From Echinometra lucunter (taxonomy: Eukaryota; Echinodermata; Echinoidea; Camarodonta; Echinometridae): a stretch of 64,000 nt of DNA. Position 1 is the first letter of the stretch. Every line of letters begins with the position of its first letter. The stretch lies in contig CM057156.1 in the NCBI GenBank assembly GCA_029962745.1, positions 2,371,114-2,435,113 on the forward strand. Reading direction: 5' to 3'. Both the position numbers and the translations under genes were made by a program. Below are positions 52,001 to 56,420 of this stretch, piece after piece. The notes under the pieces were generated by a model that did not search any database, had not been told where the DNA came from, and worked only from the letters and a program-made list of their open reading frames with translations.

Positions 52001-54689
52001 CTAATGAGTGATGAAGTATCCCTTGGGCAACATACTCAGAGGTATCATCGCATCTAAAGGTTCTGTTTCTTTATAAGGTTTTCTAGTGGGAATAAGATTA
52101 GTTTATAGGACTACCTTGAGAGCTCTCAAGAATAAAATATACTCCAGATATAAAGAAAGATCTAGAATGAGATGAGGGGTGATAAAAGGGGGGGTGTTGA
52201 ATTGAATATTTATTTATTTATTCATTCATTCATTTATTGATTTATTTATTCATTCATTTGTTTGTTTATTTATCTATTTATTCATTTATATTTTTGTTTA
52301 TTTGTTTGTATTTTTGTTTATTTGTGAATTATTTATTTGTTTGTATTTTTGTTTATTTATGAATAATTTGTTTGTATTTTTGTTTATTTATGAATTATTT
52401 ATTTGTTTGTATTTTTGTTTATTTGTTCATTTGTTTATTTATTTATTAATTAATTTATTTATTTAAACATTGTTTGATTGAAATCTATCCCTGTGATGTG
52501 GGCTCAGTTTGTATCTATATGTATTTGCAACTTCATTGACACCTTGCATCAATATTTTGTCAACATCACAAAAGTAAACTGAACATAACAGTTATGTCAA
52601 TGAATATAGAAAATGAATTTCTGTTGTAGAACATTGGAACAAATATCTACCTCATGCAAATGTAAACATGAGTCGAAGTTGATAAGAAATTGGCATCACT
52701 TATGTAACAAATGTAGCATATAAATTGAATAAAGTCTTCTAAATTGACCGTTGTCTGGGTGTCAATTAGGTAAAGGTGGTTGGAGTCTTATTGATAGATG
52801 CTTGCTGCGAATTTCACTGGATTACGGAAATACTCGGGGGAAGGGTTCATGAGAATAAAAGTGCTAGTACTTTAAAAGCCAGATCTAAATTAGATGTGGA
52901 GGTAGCATGCCAAAGGGAAATGTCAAAAATGTCAGACAGAATCTTAAAGTGAACAAAAGTGAGGAAATGACCTCCTAGGATTTCGATTGAGCTCTCTAAA
53001 AAAGGCTAAATTACTTGAACCAGAAATACTTCTCTGTAGTAAATCTTGTCACTTATTTAGATGGCTTGAAGCAGGGGTAAAGCACTTATGAGTTGTTTTC
53101 ATCATTCTTTCAACGATTGGAAAGCTTACCTGATGGTTTTATTAACCTCTTCAACTTGACATTGATATAAGAGTGCACATGAGGAAAGAAAAGTGAAATT
53201 TACTCTATCTTAGACTGCCCACATGAAGATGAGAAGATAAAGCACTGTAAATGGAGAAAGTCCAGATTTGCTATTTGTGGTTGGGTTTAGCTGTTCATTT
53301 ACCTAGATATGAAGGGGTTCCAGTTTTCCTAACCTTGTATATCAAACAAAATAAAGTCCATCACAGAGAGACAGACAGACAGACAGACAGAGAGAAAGAG
53401 AAAGAAACAGAGACAGAGACAGAGATATAGAATCGGAGAGAGAGAAAGAAAGCGAGAAACAGAAAGATAATATTAATCCATTTTTTATAGGTTAAAGCTA
53501 TCTAAACTGAAATTGAGGTACATGCTTCTTTATCATGCACCTTCTATACATTCCCTTCTTCTCATTTCATGTAGAACCATTTAATCCTGAAGCAGCCAAA
53601 CAGCCCTCTAACCCTTCTGCGCTCGTTGGTGCCTCTGGTCTCCATCATCATCACCATCATCAAGATGGGGTGAACAACGCTGCATTGGCCTCAGCCCCTG
53701 CCCCGCCCACCAACCCACTGTACAATGAGGAGTGGTTCCATGGGCCCATGACCAGGAAAGAAGGGGAGGCATTGCTGTCTAACGATGGAGATTTCCTGGT
53801 GAGGGAGAGCACGACAGCCAAAGACCAGTATGTCCTGAGCGGAATGCAGAATGGCGTACCTAAACACCTGCTGCTGGTGGATCCACAGGGCAAGGTAAGT
53901 GCTATCAGACTCTCTCTCTTACATTGTACTAGTGCTGTATCATATCATCAAGTCTGTAGTTGAAGTGTCAGAGGGTATTAAGGCTAAGAAGTGGTAGGTG
54001 TTGAGTGGGAAGATAATGGAGTAGTAGCATGTAGAACAGTTACTCCTGATACAGCAGTGTAAGTTAGTCATACCAAAGGGTTGCCTATAATACCATGTCT
54101 ATAGACTAAATGGATTTGTGGTGATGAATGATGCATATTAGATGTATACATGTATATAAATAGCTGTAATGGGCCCACTTAAGAGAGAGAGAGAGAGAGA
54201 GAAGAGAAAAAAAAACAGTATTTTATCAATGTAAAGGGATCATAGTTTGCTTTTTTTTGCTTTGTTGTTTGTTTCTTTTCTTTCTTTTTTTTAATATTTA
54301 GTAGGTATCAAATGTGTTTTTGATGGTTCCATAACTTCAAGTTTAATATCCAGCTTGATTATTTGCCTTGTTGCATTCTTGATGTGGTCTACATTACTGC
54401 AATTAATATCATCAGTTTTCCTAAAGCATTCATCTTTTGACCATAATCTTGTGAATTCTGTCCCCTTCCCTTATTCTCCGTGTATTTAATTCCTGTCTGT
54501 CCATGATGACAAACTCTCTTTTCATTATATTCCCTTCTTATCTCTTCTATGTAGGTGAGAACGAAAGACAAGGAGTTTGACAGTGTAAGTCACCTTATCA
54601 ACTATCATCGAAACAACCGACTTCCCATCATCTCTGCAGGAAGCGCAGTCCATCTGAAGACCCCTGTGATCAGGAAATTCAAAACCTAG
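1060..54689 (+). CDS. SHC1: SHC adaptor protein gene, 5'-incomplete, ten exons
   Basis: SHC proteins are cytoplasmic adaptors that bind phosphotyrosines on activated receptors through PTB and SH2 domains, become tyrosine-phosphorylated in the CH1 linker and recruit Grb2-SOS to switch on Ras. The join 1060-1179, 5794-5847, 11285-11336, 23813-23939, 26037-26184, 27600-27906, 29096-29509, 46972-47175, 53575-53894, 54555-54689 keeps one open frame, with every intron GT-AG and every phase matching. It reads PTB (C-terminal part), CH1, SH2, stop. Diagnostic stretches are [52 protein letters not shown] and LPIISAGS, all close to vertebrate SHC. The start codon and the first PTB exons lie upstream of the window. 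The paralog (SHC1-4) cannot be assigned; invertebrates usually have one SHC gene. Introns total about 52 kb and hold all the transposons listed here. Confidence 0.95.
1281..2004. mobile_element. Foldback element built of GGTGTTG words
   Basis: The ends GATTTCAAGTTTGGTG and CACCATACTTGAAATC are inverted. Between them GGTGTTG and CAACACC recur many times, with a compact palindrome at 1289-1386. Target duplication is unclear. Non-coding, within intron 1. Confidence 0.6.
2005..2690. other. Intron 1 sequence without recognised features
   Basis: AT-rich intron text with scattered TACATG words. No gene or complete transposon seen. Confidence 0.5.
2693..2886. repeat. (TTTA)n/(TTCA)n compound microsatellite
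   Basis: A TTTA block, a long TTCA block and a second TTTA block follow each other without interruption. The open frames across it are repeat translation only. Confidence 0.97.
3034..3458. mobile_element. hAT-like miniature element with CCGAAC words
   Basis: Flanked by an exact 8-bp duplication ACAATAAG (3026-3033 and 3459-3466), the size made by hAT transposases. The right end read outward-in is AGGGCTGTAAATTTAG, a hAT-style terminus, while the left end starts with AACCGAACGG and lacks the matching terminus. CCGAAC/GTTCGG words occur at both sides. Non-coding. Confidence 0.7.
4056..4472. mobile_element. TTAA miniature element, family 2, copy 1 (reverse)
   Basis: The ends CCCATAGAAGTACAG and CTGTACGTCTATGGG are inverted. 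TTAA is intact on the right (4469-4472) and ATAA on the left. It is the reverse orientation of the copy at 25442. The internal TTGCCAATTTG/AAATTGGCAA word is shared with family 1. Confidence 0.8.
4490..4585 (+). mobile_element. SINE 3' tail fragment
   Basis: GTAGAGACATCAGAGAGATG and AATCCAGAATATTATTAT match the tail of the SINE at 9944-10275. Only the 3' part is present, as is typical for LINE-mobilised copies truncated at the 5' side. Confidence 0.6.
5794..5847 (+). CDS. SHC1: SHC exon b: [15 protein letters not shown]
   Basis: This 18-residue exon, phase 0 at both ends, encodes [18 protein letters not shown], nearly identical to the vertebrate [16 protein letters not shown]. The Ser of ISFAS corresponds to human p52 Ser151, a phosphotyrosine contact. 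The acceptor is GACTTGCAG and the donor is GCT|GTAAGT. A foldback element begins only about 30 bases past the donor, at 5878. Confidence 0.93.
5878..6563. mobile_element. Foldback element interrupted by a family 7 element
   Basis: The ends GGGTGTTTCACAAAGACTTA and the complement of TAACTCTTTACTGAAACACC are inverted (TTAAGTTGGACTTA follows). The terminus resembles Harbinger/Tourist-type miniature elements. A TTAA family 7 copy (6046-6520) sits inside it, so this element is the older of the two. Confidence 0.65.
6046..6520 (-). mobile_element. TTAA miniature element, family 7, copy 1
   Basis: TTAA at 6046-6049 and 6517-6520. The right end is GTTAGCCAATGCCTTTAA; the left end is a diverged complement. 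It is the reverse complement of the copies at 10681 and 22927, sharing the GGTCGGTTGCACAGAATAG and CGCGGCGGGAGGCA blocks. Apparent frames in all copies are shared but short and unlike any transposase. Confidence 0.82.
7318..7755. mobile_element. Foldback element with TATAGCTATA words, copy 1
   Basis: The ends CCCTGTTCAGACA and GTCTGAACACAGGG are inverted, with flanking TTA at 7315-7317 and 7756-7758. A cluster of TATAGCTATA palindromes lies at 7660-7735. The second copy is at 16848. The 3-bp TWA duplication fits PIF/Harbinger-type elements. Confidence 0.72.
7756..8640. other. Intron 2 sequence without recognised features
   Basis: AT-rich intron text. A frame open at 8372-8743 runs into a known repeat and shows no domain. 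No gene seen. Confidence 0.5.
8645..9235 (+). repeat. Tandem ~170-bp units rich in GGTCAAAGGTCA
   Basis: About three units, each with AACTTGGATGRTAGATGC, a GGTCAAAGGTCA block, GAGGTCAAATGTT and TTTCTACT-GGGGTT. It is preceded by CGTCCATCCGTCGTCCGTCC. Diverged copies are at 58690-59070 and, more distantly, 34540-35100. GGTCAAAGGTCA is a direct repeat of nuclear-receptor half-sites with one spacer. Confidence 0.8.
9236..9943. other. Intron 2 sequence without recognised features
   Basis: No gene or complete transposon seen; one TACATGTACATGTACATT run at about 9812. Confidence 0.5.
9944..10275 (+). mobile_element. tRNA-derived-like SINE with ATT tail
   Basis: The head GTAGTCTAAAATTCTAGTG and GAGTTTGAATCCT resemble RNA polymerase III A and B boxes. 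The 3' part has GTAAAGTGCTTAGAGACATC and AATCCAGAATATTATTATT, a tail type shared with LINE-mobilised SINEs. Related tails are at 44240-44384 and 4490-4585, all on the + strand. No transcription evidence is visible. Confidence 0.7.
10681..11155 (+). mobile_element. TTAA miniature element, family 7, copy 2
   Basis: TTAA at 10681-10684 and 11152-11155. Left end AAAGGCATTGGCTAACTTTG; right end a diverged complement, GTTAACCAATGTCTTTAA. It is the same element as 22927-23422 and the reverse of 6046-6520. It ends about 130 bases before exon c. Confidence 0.82.
11285..11336 (+). CDS. SHC1: SHC exon c: [16 protein letters not shown]
   Basis: The exon starts in phase 0 and leaves one base, encoding [17 protein letters not shown] plus G. 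The Lys of AKDPV and the Arg of NGR align with human p52 Lys169 and Arg175, which hold the phosphate in the PTB pocket. The acceptor is ATTTTACAG and the donor is GAG|GTAAGA. A 568-bp near-perfect palindrome starts ten bases after the donor, at 11347. Confidence 0.93.
11347..11914. mobile_element. 568-bp near-perfect palindrome with TTAA ends (family 3)
   Basis: TTAA at 11347-11350 and 11911-11914. Ends AGGATAAGTCCACCCTAGA and the complement of TCTAGGGTGGACTTACCCT. The two arms mirror each other to a centre near 11630, so both strands carry the same short frame ([14 protein letters not shown]) in opposite directions. It starts ten bases after the exon c donor. It probably began as a piggyBac-like foldback; transcribed in SHC pre-mRNA, it would form a long hairpin. 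Confidence 0.88.
12100..12260. repeat. Imperfect hairpin
   Basis: AGCAAATAATCACC and GGTGATTATTTGCT form the outer stem; CAAACTATCACTTC and GAAGTGATAGTTTG form the inner stem. Probably a small non-autonomous element or an arm of a larger one extending to about 12890. Confidence 0.6.
12261..13800. other. Intron 3 sequence without recognised gene
   Basis: Contains a T/G run at 13275-13340 and diffuse repeat text to about 12890. No coding exon fits the SHC phases here. Confidence 0.45.
13830..14110. repeat. Diverged repeat with GGTTGGTCGGGCAG head
   Basis: Two diverged units with AACTACTTTCTCACTTTTTGAGCAATGCTC-like text and a repeated GAAATTTGGCAYACAC. The layout resembles the 8645 and 34540 arrays but the sequence is not the same. 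Low certainty. Confidence 0.4.
14938..15018. mobile_element. ~80-bp TTAA micro-element, family 6, copy 2
   Basis: It has CCTCTGTATTAAGCCTA and the end AACGGGTTAA, similar to the better copy at 34065-34144. The left TTAA has decayed to TGAA. Confidence 0.5.
15019..16340. other. Intron 3 sequence with diverged AT-rich repeats
   Basis: Loosely repeated phrases such as CACTTTAAATAC(A)CTT recur at 15880-16060. No gene seen. GA-rich runs begin at 16346. Confidence 0.5.
16346..16800. repeat. GA-rich tracts with G runs
   Basis: (GA)n at 16350-16373 followed by a G run, and purine-rich text to about 16680 with a second G run near 16665. The open frames on both strands are repeat translation. Confidence 0.7.
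16848..17282. mobile_element. Foldback element with TATAGCTATA words, copy 2
   Basis: Flanked by ATAA at 16844-16847 and 17283-17286. Left end CCCCCCTGTTCAGACA; right end TGTCTGAACATGAG. It shares TCCCGACCTCTCAGAAGAAA and the TATAGCTATA cluster with the copy at 7318. Confidence 0.75.
17287..18417. other. Intron 3 sequence without recognised features
   Basis: AT-rich, with a (TG)n/G-run at 18083-18119. No gene seen. Confidence 0.5.
18418..19490. mobile_element. Possible foldback element with AACGG words
   Basis: CAAACGGTTTTTGGATAAACG near 18470 is partly complementary to CCGTTTATCCGAAACCGTC near 19442. The left edge CTGTAACATCACGG looks hAT-like. The ends are not resolved and no target duplication was identified. 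Confidence 0.35.
19543..20045. mobile_element. TTAA miniature element, family 9, copy 1
   Basis: Begins TTAAAGTGATTACACAATGG and contains GTGGGTACCCAG words in both orientations; a TTAA occurs at 20042-20045. The same element lies in reverse at 38382-38872 with TTAA at both ends. The right boundary here is less certain. Confidence 0.7.
20165..20349. mobile_element. Miniature element with AATTCACGAAAG end, copy 1
   Basis: Ends GGCCGAAATTCACGAAAGAG and the complement of CTTCTTTCGTAATTTTGGGC are inverted. TTTAAACCATGGTTTAAA is an internal palindrome. Related copies are at 56421 and 57928, each carrying a younger insertion. Confidence 0.6.
20350..21170. other. Intron 3 sequence without recognised gene
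   Basis: Contains a CT/T run followed by a G run at 21000-21084. No gene seen. Confidence 0.5.
21171..21548. mobile_element. Foldback element with GTTCAACAC words
   Basis: Ends TTGTTTACACAGTGACTCGG and the complement of CCGAGTCACTGCGTAAACAC are inverted. GTTCAACAC/GTGTTGAA-type words recur at least seven times between them. Target duplication is probably TA or TTA-like. Non-coding. Confidence 0.75.
21549..22926. other. Intron 3 sequence with diffuse repeats
   Basis: ATAGGAACCCTTACATTTCATGG-like phrases recur at about 21978, 22273 and 22430, suggesting a decayed tandem repeat of 150-300 bp. No gene seen. Confidence 0.45.
22927..23422 (+). mobile_element. TTAA miniature element, family 7, copy 3
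   Basis: TTAA at 22927-22930 and 23419-23422. Ends AAGGCATTGGCTAAC and GTTAGCCAATGCCTT are perfect complements, so this is the best preserved copy. It lies about 390 bases before exon d. Confidence 0.87.
23615..23724. mobile_element. 110-bp hairpin element
   Basis: Ends GGGCCCGGTAACACAAAGCT and the complement of AGCTCTGTGTTACAGGGCCC pair along about 24 bases. Small Tourist-like hairpin, non-coding. Confidence 0.7.
23813..23939 (+). CDS. SHC1: SHC exon d: PTB C-terminal helix
   Basis: After a shared Ala codon the exon encodes [20 protein letters not shown], then [21 protein letters not shown], leaving two bases. This is the long C-terminal PTB helix; the Phe of GQAF matches human Phe198, needed for ligand binding. 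A T-rich tract ending in TTTCAG precedes it and the donor is ACAG|GTAGAT. It follows an intron of about 12.5 kb. Confidence 0.95.
24197..24613. mobile_element. TTAA miniature element, family 1, copy 2
   Basis: TTAA at 24197-24200 and 24610-24613; ends CCCATTCGTGACAG and CTGTCACGAATGGG. Its right TTAA is also the left TTAA of the next element. Confidence 0.88.
24610..25395. mobile_element. TTAA foldback element, family 4, copy 1
   Basis: TTAA at 24610-24613 and 25392-25395. Ends AGAGAAGCTTGAG and the complement of CAACTTCTCT. The arms mirror each other (GGAAGAATATCATAGTAGAA against a diverged partner) around about 25000. A related left arm is at 27167-27530. Confidence 0.75.
25442..25841. mobile_element. 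TTAA miniature element, family 2, copy 2
   Basis: TTAA at 25442-25445 and 25838-25841; ends CCCATAGACGTACAG and CTGTACTTCTATGGG. A poly-A run follows directly. It ends about 195 bases before exon e. Confidence 0.85.
26037..26184 (+). CDS. SHC1: SHC exon e: CH1 start with the YYND Grb2 site
   Basis: The first base completes an Arg codon, giving PDR-MEEPLF (vertebrate PHDRMAGF), then [21 protein letters not shown] at 26092-26103 is the conserved pair equal to human Tyr239/Tyr240, with Asn at +2 of the first Tyr as Grb2 requires. A proline patch, VPPPPSG, follows. The acceptor is CTTTGTAG and the donor is ACA|GTTAGT, phase 0. The ATG at 26038 is an internal codon, not a start. A (GATTT)n microsatellite lies just upstream at about 26001-26024. 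Confidence 0.93.
26640..26920 (-). repeat. Repeat shared with 44397-44590
   Basis: GTCACATGACC and CTCCATAGATTTCCACATAA occur here and as complements at 44397-44490. The ends are not defined. Probably a decayed miniature element. Confidence 0.45.
27167..27530 (+). mobile_element. TTAA foldback, family 4, one arm
   Basis: Starts at TTAA (27167-27170) with AGAGATGCAAGAGTTCTGG and follows family 4 copy 1 through AACAGTTTCTTTCACA. The right arm is missing. It lies directly before exon f. Confidence 0.65.
27600..27906 (+). CDS. SHC1: SHC exon f: proline/serine-rich CH1 linker
   Basis: The exon has 102 codons plus one base, phase 0 at the start. It begins [12 protein letters not shown] and is rich in Pro, Gly, Ser and Gln, as expected for the disordered CH1 linker; the composition rather than residue-level alignment supports it. 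LIDID at 27798-27812 fits the clathrin-box pattern. Tyrosines occur in [11 protein letters not shown] and PPIYGA. The acceptor is TCTCCTACAG and the donor is CAT|GTAAGC. Codon use is more GC-rich than the flanking introns, which supports real coding. Confidence 0.9.
27907..29095. other. SHC intron 6
   Basis: No complete transposon or exon seen. T-rich frames at 27956-28244 have membrane-like translations but lie in a T-rich intron and fit no splice phase. Confidence 0.5.
29096..29509 (+). CDS. SHC1: SHC exon g: extra CH1 segment with three pYxN sites
   Basis: The acceptor CAACATTAG follows a pyrimidine-rich tract, and two bases complete a Ser codon from exon f. The segment has an S/N/H-rich start, a basic patch (KKPSRSRRR), SLYDNPP, then about 55 residues that look helical ([19 protein letters not shown] through [14 protein letters not shown]), then EYANV and an acidic tail ([10 protein letters not shown]). 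YDNP, YDNL and YANV all fit the Grb2 pYxN motif. I know no equivalent of the helical part in vertebrate SHC1. Two donors keep the phase: CAC|GTATGC at 29510 (used here) and AAG|GTGGTG at 29399. Intron 7, about 17.5 kb, follows. Confidence 0.82.
29642..30361. mobile_element. Tigger/pogo-like element with AAGTCGAA words
   Basis: Ends CAGTAAACCTC and GAGGTTAACTG are inverted and flanked by TA (29640-29641, 30362-30363), as in pogo/Tigger elements. AAGTCGAA/TTCGACTT words are spread along both halves. No transposase frame. Confidence 0.78.
30364..31950. other. Intron 7 sequence without recognised features
   Basis: AT-rich, with a C run at 31371-31383. No gene seen. Confidence 0.5.
31956..32070. 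mobile_element. 115-bp hairpin element
   Basis: CAGTTATGGGTGCACCAG and CTGGTGCAACCATAACTG are inverted at the two ends. Small non-coding foldback. Confidence 0.65.
32071..33270. other. Intron 7 sequence without recognised features
   Basis: AT-rich intron text. The minus frame at 32481-32759 and others show no domain or splice support. Confidence 0.5.
33273..33412. repeat. Two-copy tandem repeat, ~70-bp unit
   Basis: AACACTGTATTATCTTTCAG through TTTGCAGATAGTTT occurs twice in a row with a few differences, so it is a fairly recent local duplication. Confidence 0.9.
34065..34144. mobile_element. 80-bp TTAA micro-element, family 6, copy 1
   Basis: TTAA at 34065-34068 and 34141-34144 enclose ACCTCTGTATTAAACCTACG. 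The related copy is at 14938-15018. The ends CCCACTGCCC and AGTGAATGGA pair only partly. Confidence 0.55.
34540..35100 (+). repeat. Tandem repeat with GGTCAAAGGTCATAGGTCA blocks
   Basis: Three diverged units, each with AAGAACYRTTTRAGGTATGAA, ACTTGGT, ATGCATCACCATA and a GGTCAAAGGTCA-type block. It starts with CTCTGCCCATTGAAGGTCGTG and CATCTGTCTCTCCGTCTGTC. Same architecture as 8645-9235 but a different family. Confidence 0.7.
35101..36609. other. Intron 7 sequence, two weak exon-like stretches
   Basis: 36182-36273 has a good pyrimidine-tract acceptor and an open frame ([19 protein letters not shown]), and about 36499-36540 has an acceptor-like CTGCAG. The 92-base length of the first would break the SHC frame, so neither is called. 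No transposon ends recognised. Confidence 0.4.
36615..37550. repeat. Two-copy tandem repeat of a ~476-bp polypurine unit
   Basis: Each unit begins CAAAAATAGAATRGAG, continues with GA/AAG-rich text, then GAGTACTTTACTCAAGATG and a GTCATTTGT end. The second unit starts at 37091. Open frames on the minus strand (Ser/Phe/Leu-rich) come from polypyrimidine translation. Confidence 0.85.
37776..37807. repeat. G run
   Basis: Almost uninterrupted G from 37776 to 37806, one of about a dozen poly-G/C runs in the window. Confidence 0.9.
37918..38258. mobile_element. hAT-like element with AAGTCAGGGAA words
   Basis: Ends AGGGTTCATA and TATGAACACT are inverted; TATAAC is present at both flanks. AAAGTCAGGGAA/AAAGTCATGGAA recurs at least five times, all on the + strand near both ends. 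Non-coding. Confidence 0.55.
38382..38872. mobile_element. TTAA miniature element, family 9, copy 2 (reverse)
   Basis: TTAA at 38382-38385 and 38869-38872. Ends AAGGGGGTACCCAATG and CATTGTGTAATCACTT are imperfect complements. Reverse copy of 19543-20045. Confidence 0.78.
39531..39885. mobile_element. Foldback element with GTGTGCACAC/AAAAATG words
   Basis: Ends AGGCGCTTTCAGATATGAGG and the complement of CCTCATGTCTGAAAGCGCCT extend as an arm of about 60 bp (GCGACTTTGTGGC, GTGTGCACAC). Flanks are TCA on the left and TTA on the right, so a decayed TWA duplication is possible. Confidence 0.78.
40010..40052. repeat. (GA)n microsatellite
   Basis: About 20 uninterrupted GA units. Confidence 0.97.
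40700..41650. repeat. Old tandem duplication, ~490-bp unit
   Basis: TTAGGGAATTCGATGATATT and AAATGCTTCTAATCAGGAAA near 40730 recur in diverged form near 41220. AGTGGAGTTTAAGTCTCAGTC-type text also has a partner. Non-coding. Confidence 0.5.
41651..43690. other. Intron 7 sequence without recognised features
   Basis: AT-rich with G/C runs at 42110-42152. The region 42857-43190 looks like a degenerate dispersed repeat. No gene seen. Confidence 0.45.
43694..44180. mobile_element. Foldback element with AGATCGGG words
   Basis: Flanked by TTA (43691-43693, 44181-44183). The ends AGCCCCCATTCCACTATGC and GCATAGTGGAACGGCCCCT are inverted. GATCGGG/CCCGATC occurs about ten times in both orientations. 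TTA duplication fits Harbinger-type elements. Non-coding. Confidence 0.83.
44240..44384 (+). mobile_element. SINE, 3' part
   Basis: GGAGAAGGTGCATACATTGT, GTAAAGCCCTTAGGGA and ATAAATCCAGAATATTA match the SINE at 9944-10275. The A/B-box head is missing. It ends in an ATT-rich tail. Confidence 0.7.
44397..44590 (+). repeat. Repeat shared with 26640-26920
   Basis: TTATGTGGAAATCTATGGAG and GGTCATGTGACC are complements of text near 26840-26915. Ends unclear. Confidence 0.45.
44622..45222. mobile_element. Foldback element with AAGTGACGG words
   Basis: Ends TCGTCCCTGTTTTCACGAAG and the complement of CTTCTGAAAACAGGAACGA are inverted. AGTGACGG/CCGTCACT occurs at least five times. Flanks are TTA on the left and TATA on the right. 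Confidence 0.7.
45223..46971. other. Intron 7 sequence without recognised gene
   Basis: AT-rich; GCGCA-type words cluster at 46120-46340 (TTGCGCATG, TTGTGCATT), probably part of a decayed foldback. No exon before 46972. Confidence 0.45.
46972..47175 (+). CDS. SHC1: SHC exon h: CH1 with YDNP (Tyr317-like) and DPFDM
   Basis: Two bases complete the previous codon, then [20 protein letters not shown] follows, ending HTIDPFDM plus one base. NYDNPQ lies where human DPSYVNVQ (Tyr317) sits, counting back from the conserved DLFDMKPF block, so it is probably the functional equivalent. The acceptor is CGATTACAG and the donor is ATGG|GTAAGT. The splice joins DPFDM to EPFNPE of exon i. Confidence 0.9.
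47325..47460. mobile_element. 136-bp hairpin element
   Basis: Ends GTGTTTCATCAAGTGTCTTG and CAAGACACTTGATGAATGCC are inverted, continuing to TCAGTGA/TCACTGA. Looser outer repeats (GGCCTACAAGACCAACAA and its partner) suggest it landed inside an older foldback. Confidence 0.75.
47461..49982. other. Intron 8 sequence without recognised features
   Basis: AT-rich; AGTTCAGTTCAGTTCAG at 47729 and a poly-C run at 49661-49678. A repeated phrase (AAAGATGAAAATATGAAG, GAATGTTTGAATGCT) at about 48270-48350 and 48560-48640 suggests an old duplication. No gene seen. Confidence 0.45.
49983..50303. mobile_element. TTAA miniature element, family 5
   Basis: TTAA at 49983-49986 and 50300-50303. Ends AGATGCTAGGTCGTGGGC and the complement of GCCCTCGACCTAGCGTCT pair and continue TTTCATGGGGAA. 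Single copy here. Confidence 0.83.
50304..52204. other. Intron 8 sequence without recognised features
   Basis: No gene or complete transposon seen. AGATAACTCGGGC at about 51151 has a complement-like partner, GAGTTATCTCGGCCC, near 56024, hinting at another dispersed family. Confidence 0.45.
52205..52467. repeat. Degenerate TTTA/TTTG/TTCA microsatellite
   Basis: About 260 bases of 4-bp words dominated by TTTA with TTTGTTTGTATTTT variants. Confidence 0.95.
53366..53465. repeat. GACA/GAGA purine microsatellite
   Basis: (GACA)n followed by AGAGAAAGA-type repeats in intron 8, about 110 bases before exon i. Confidence 0.9.
53575..53894 (+). CDS. SHC1: SHC exon i: end of CH1 and N-terminal SH2
   Basis: The exon opens with [15 protein letters not shown], has a run of six His (53644-53661), then the SH2 start [27 protein letters not shown] and [11 protein letters not shown]. 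The Arg of FLVREST is the phosphotyrosine-binding betaB5 Arg. WFHG and the KHLLLVDP block are characteristic of SHC. The acceptor is TTCATGTAG and the donor is AAG|GTAAGT, ending in phase 0. The ATG at 53535 lies in the intron and is not a start. Confidence 0.96.
54555..54689 (+). CDS. SHC1: SHC exon j: C-terminal SH2 and stop codon
   Basis: The exon encodes [20 protein letters not shown], then [24 protein letters not shown] and the TAG at 54687-54689. It matches the last vertebrate SHC segment (VRTKDHRFESVSHLISYH and [10 protein letters not shown]) and ends a few residues past the SH2 fold, as in SHC proteins. The acceptor is CTATGTAG. A C-rich run follows the stop codon directly. Confidence 0.96.
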   Translation: MRTKDKEFDSVSHLINYHRNNRLPIISAGSAVHLKTPVIRKFKT

Positions 54690-56420
54690 GCATGTCTACG
54701 CCCCCCCCTCCCCTCCCTCCCCCACCTTTCAAAATTTCTTCTGTATTTCTTCTTAACTCAAATTATATTGCTTTTAAATGTCAAAGCTGCACATCAGTCA
54801 AGGGACAATCAGCAAAAAGAATATACCTCACTTGTGGTGGTTACAGCTAATGTCCTTCTGAAGATGCAAGCATTCACTGGACATTGCAGAAGCCTTCTTA
54901 GAAGCTTGAACGAGCGTTCACGACTTGTGATTTCACTGACGTTATTAAATAGCTTCATTCAGTGAAAGGATGTCCTTATGACAACTACATCTTGAAGAAT
55001 GTGATTGACAACAAGCTGAGATTTAGACAAGCATTATGTATAAAAAGCAAAGTAACTCTCCTTTCAAACTAGATGCTCATCAAAGGGACTACATGTATTA
55101 AAGTGTGTTCACACATATACTTTGAAATTTACTTACATTGACGATAAGATCTTGTCATTTTTTCATCATTGATAATTTCAGCTTTTCTTTTCCTGTTTTT
55201 AGATTATAACTGATGTAACTTGTTTGGCTACTTTTTGTACTTCTAAGAAATAATACTGGTTTCGTATAAAGCGCTTTAACATTATGAACTGACCAGAGCG
55301 GTTTATTCCGGCCTAAACAGAATACATTTTGTGTAAATATTCATTGCAGCTCTTTGGTGTTAGAAGCTGCTCTACATGGAAGCCATCTATGAATAAGTAT
55401 AATGTACATGTATATATTTTTGTTACCAAGGTGTCTGTGGTCATTGTCTGATCAAAATATGTTTTTCCTCTTTGCATTATAGATGTAGAAGAGTTGGCAT
55501 GACTGACACAAGCAGGAGGAAAAATGCCCTTTTTAACAAAATTTATAATTTTTCATGTCCTGTTAGCTTAAAGTATCAGATCTTGATATTTTATTTCAGT
55601 CTCAAAGATTAGAGCTTCTAGATCACCTTTCAAAGTATTATTCATATTTTCATTGCTATTATTTTAAAACTTGTCATGCCCCAGATTCTTTCGATCATTA
55701 CTTCACGACAGAACGAGGGAAACGTGGTCCTAAACATGTCCATAATTTCTACAGTCCTTTGCGAGTTTCATGCCTTTATTTAATCATGTAATAATAATAA
55801 TTCTGTGTACATATTTAGCATACATATAGCAGTATTATCAGGTTAGCTTCCAAGATGTAAGTAGCATGGAAAACTGGCCAAAGAAATATGATACTTATCG
55901 TAATTGTACCAAAATTAATTTTTACTTTCATGTGTATCCAACATTCACTCAGTATTCACATAATTCTTAATGTTGAGCATGATTCGATTCCAGTATGACA
56001 TGCATTTTTCCATAGACCCTAGCCTGAGTTATCTCGGCCCTAGTATGCATTGGGTTAAGGAAGCAAGAAGGGGCATTCATTTTGATTTGAGGTTAAGTAA
56101 ATATTATGGGAATAAGTCAAACTTTCATGAAAGAAAATGTGTTTCATGATTCAATAAATTCAATAGAAAAGATATTTTGAGTGTAGTTCATATTCATACA
56201 TCTATAGAAGACTTTTTAAAAGTATTTATTGCTTTTATATTTGAGGACATTTTTTTTTCGTATATCCATTTTGATAAGCTGAGTTGATGTTTAAAGACTG
56301 CTTTAATTCCCACATCCCTCAGTTTATCATTTTGTAGTTTTTTTTTCTAAATTTCTGTTATTGTTATTTTCTATTTTGCTGTATAATGCTTGATGGGATT
56401 AGGTGTGGCTAGCAAATAAA
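54690..56420 (+). other. Probable SHC 3' UTR
   Basis: This AT-rich stretch after the SHC stop has no long open frame and no transposon termini. AATAAA occurs near 56153 (TTCAATAAATTC) and 56414 (GCAAATAAAGG), either of which could direct polyadenylation. A transposon begins at 56421. Without transcript data the end of the mRNA is a guess. Confidence 0.4.
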
